From NCBI GenBank assembly GCA_039962885.1, contig JBDVGI010000336.1, positions 1 through 6,925 of the forward strand: DNA of 6,925 bases, read 5' to 3'. Made by a program: the position numbers and the translations under genes. This document shows, in pieces, positions 6,508-6,925 of this stretch. How positions within the stretch are numbered: the stretch's first letter is position 1; each line of letters begins with the position of its first letter. This stretch comes from Litorimonas sp039962885. Its GTDB lineage: Bacteria > Pseudomonadota > Alphaproteobacteria > Caulobacterales > Maricaulaceae. The notes beneath the pieces were generated by a model. It worked only from the letters and a program-made list of their open reading frames with translations, did no database searches and was not told where the DNA came from.

Positions 6508-6925
6508 ATGCGCTTTCTAATCATGAATGGGGCCGGAAACCGCTTTGCCGTTTTTGACGCTCGTCCAGATTTTGGCGGACATTCAAGCTTTGTCCTCTCC
6601 GATGAAAAAGTTATAGAGATATGCAAGCCTGGCAGCACTGCGATGGGGCCAAAAGGCGCAGATCAACTCATCATCTTACGGGCTCCCAAACAAACTGGGG
6701 CCGATATCTTCATGGAAATTCGTAACCAACAAGGCTTTGAAGTCGATGCTTGCGGCAATGCTACGCGCACCACGGCCTGGCTACATATGCGGGATACAGG
6801 AACGGATAGCTGCGTTGTCGAAACGAATGATGGTTTACTCTTATGTGCCAGAGCCGGAGAGATGCAAATCTCTGTCGATATGGGTAAACCAAAGCTCGAA
6901 TGGGAACAAATTCCGCTCAAAGAAG
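6508..6925 (+). CDS. dapF: Diaminopimelate epimerase, N-terminal part (runs off window)
   Basis: The first 139 codons of an open frame that continues past the right edge; no stop is reached. DapF converts LL- to meso-diaminopimelate in the cytoplasm, the last step before lysine and a direct supply for peptidoglycan. Visible signatures are MNGAGNRF (6-13, Asn11), GPKGADQLIIL (47-57), and RNQQGFEVDACGNATR (72-87) with Asn73 and the catalytic Cys82. The family is about 270-290 residues, so roughly the first domain is present; the second catalytic Cys would lie beyond the edge. The ATG at 6508 has an AAGGA ribosome site five bases upstream. The Asp of the common GNDF motif is Arg here, a position that varies among alphaproteobacterial copies. 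The gene is the only plus-strand gene and is divergent from the oligopeptidase. Confidence 0.93.
   Translation, partial: MRFLIMNGAGNRFAVFDARPDFGGHSSFVLSDEKVIEICKPGSTAMGPKGADQLIILRAPKQTGADIFMEIRNQQGFEVDACGNATRTTAWLHMRDTGTDSCVVETNDGLLLCARAGEMQISVDMGKPKLEWEQIPLKE

Noticed and set aside
6526..6549. Arg instead of Asp in the GNDF motif of DapF as a sign of loss of function
   Set aside because: That position varies in alphaproteobacterial DapF proteins, and the catalytic Cys and key Asn residues are intact.
6663..6920. Minus-strand open frame of 85 residues near the right edge
   Set aside because: It is antisense to dapF, whose catalytic motif ACGNATR is read clearly on the plus strand.

Overview
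The window looks like a chromosomal segment of a Gram-negative bacterium, most likely an alphaproteobacterium. Four reading frames begin with lipoprotein signal peptides. The partial gene at the right end is a diaminopimelate epimerase with the MNGAGN and ACGNATR motif style common in alphaproteobacteria. One protein also carries a segment resembling the TonB-box region typical of Caulobacterales, Hyphomonadales and Sphingomonadales receptors. Base composition is moderate, which would suit a marine Hyphomonadales/Maricaulales-type organism. That placement is an inference, not an observation.

Layout: five genes lie on the minus strand and fill positions 23-6404 almost without gaps. In their own direction of transcription they are: a lipoprotein prolyl oligopeptidase of family S9A (6404-4167); a dicarboxylate/amino acid:cation symporter of the SLC1/GltPh family (4083-2848); two overlapping SIMPL-domain (DUF541) lipoproteins (2777-1932 and 1939-713); and a small lipoprotein with a C39-like papain-fold peptidase domain (655-23). 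A divergent plus-strand gene, dapF, starts at 6508 and runs off the right edge. No gap exceeds about 105 bases. I see no tRNA, rRNA, CRISPR array or mobile element.

How the genes may work together: an exported prolyl oligopeptidase next to a carboxylate/amino acid symporter suggests peptide breakdown in the periplasm followed by uptake of the products. The two SIMPL proteins are translationally coupled paralogues, and with the C39-like protein they form a separate envelope lipoprotein group. Two hairpins between the peptidase and the symporter, and a promoter-like sequence before the first SIMPL gene, suggest at least two or three transcription units rather than one operon. dapF is a housekeeping lysine/peptidoglycan gene and probably only a neighbour.

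The points most worth a second look are a TonB-box-like stretch inside an insertion of the second SIMPL protein, and a symporter that has kept the substrate-binding core but appears to have lost the third sodium site of the family. I found no convincing evidence of a wholly new multi-gene system here.
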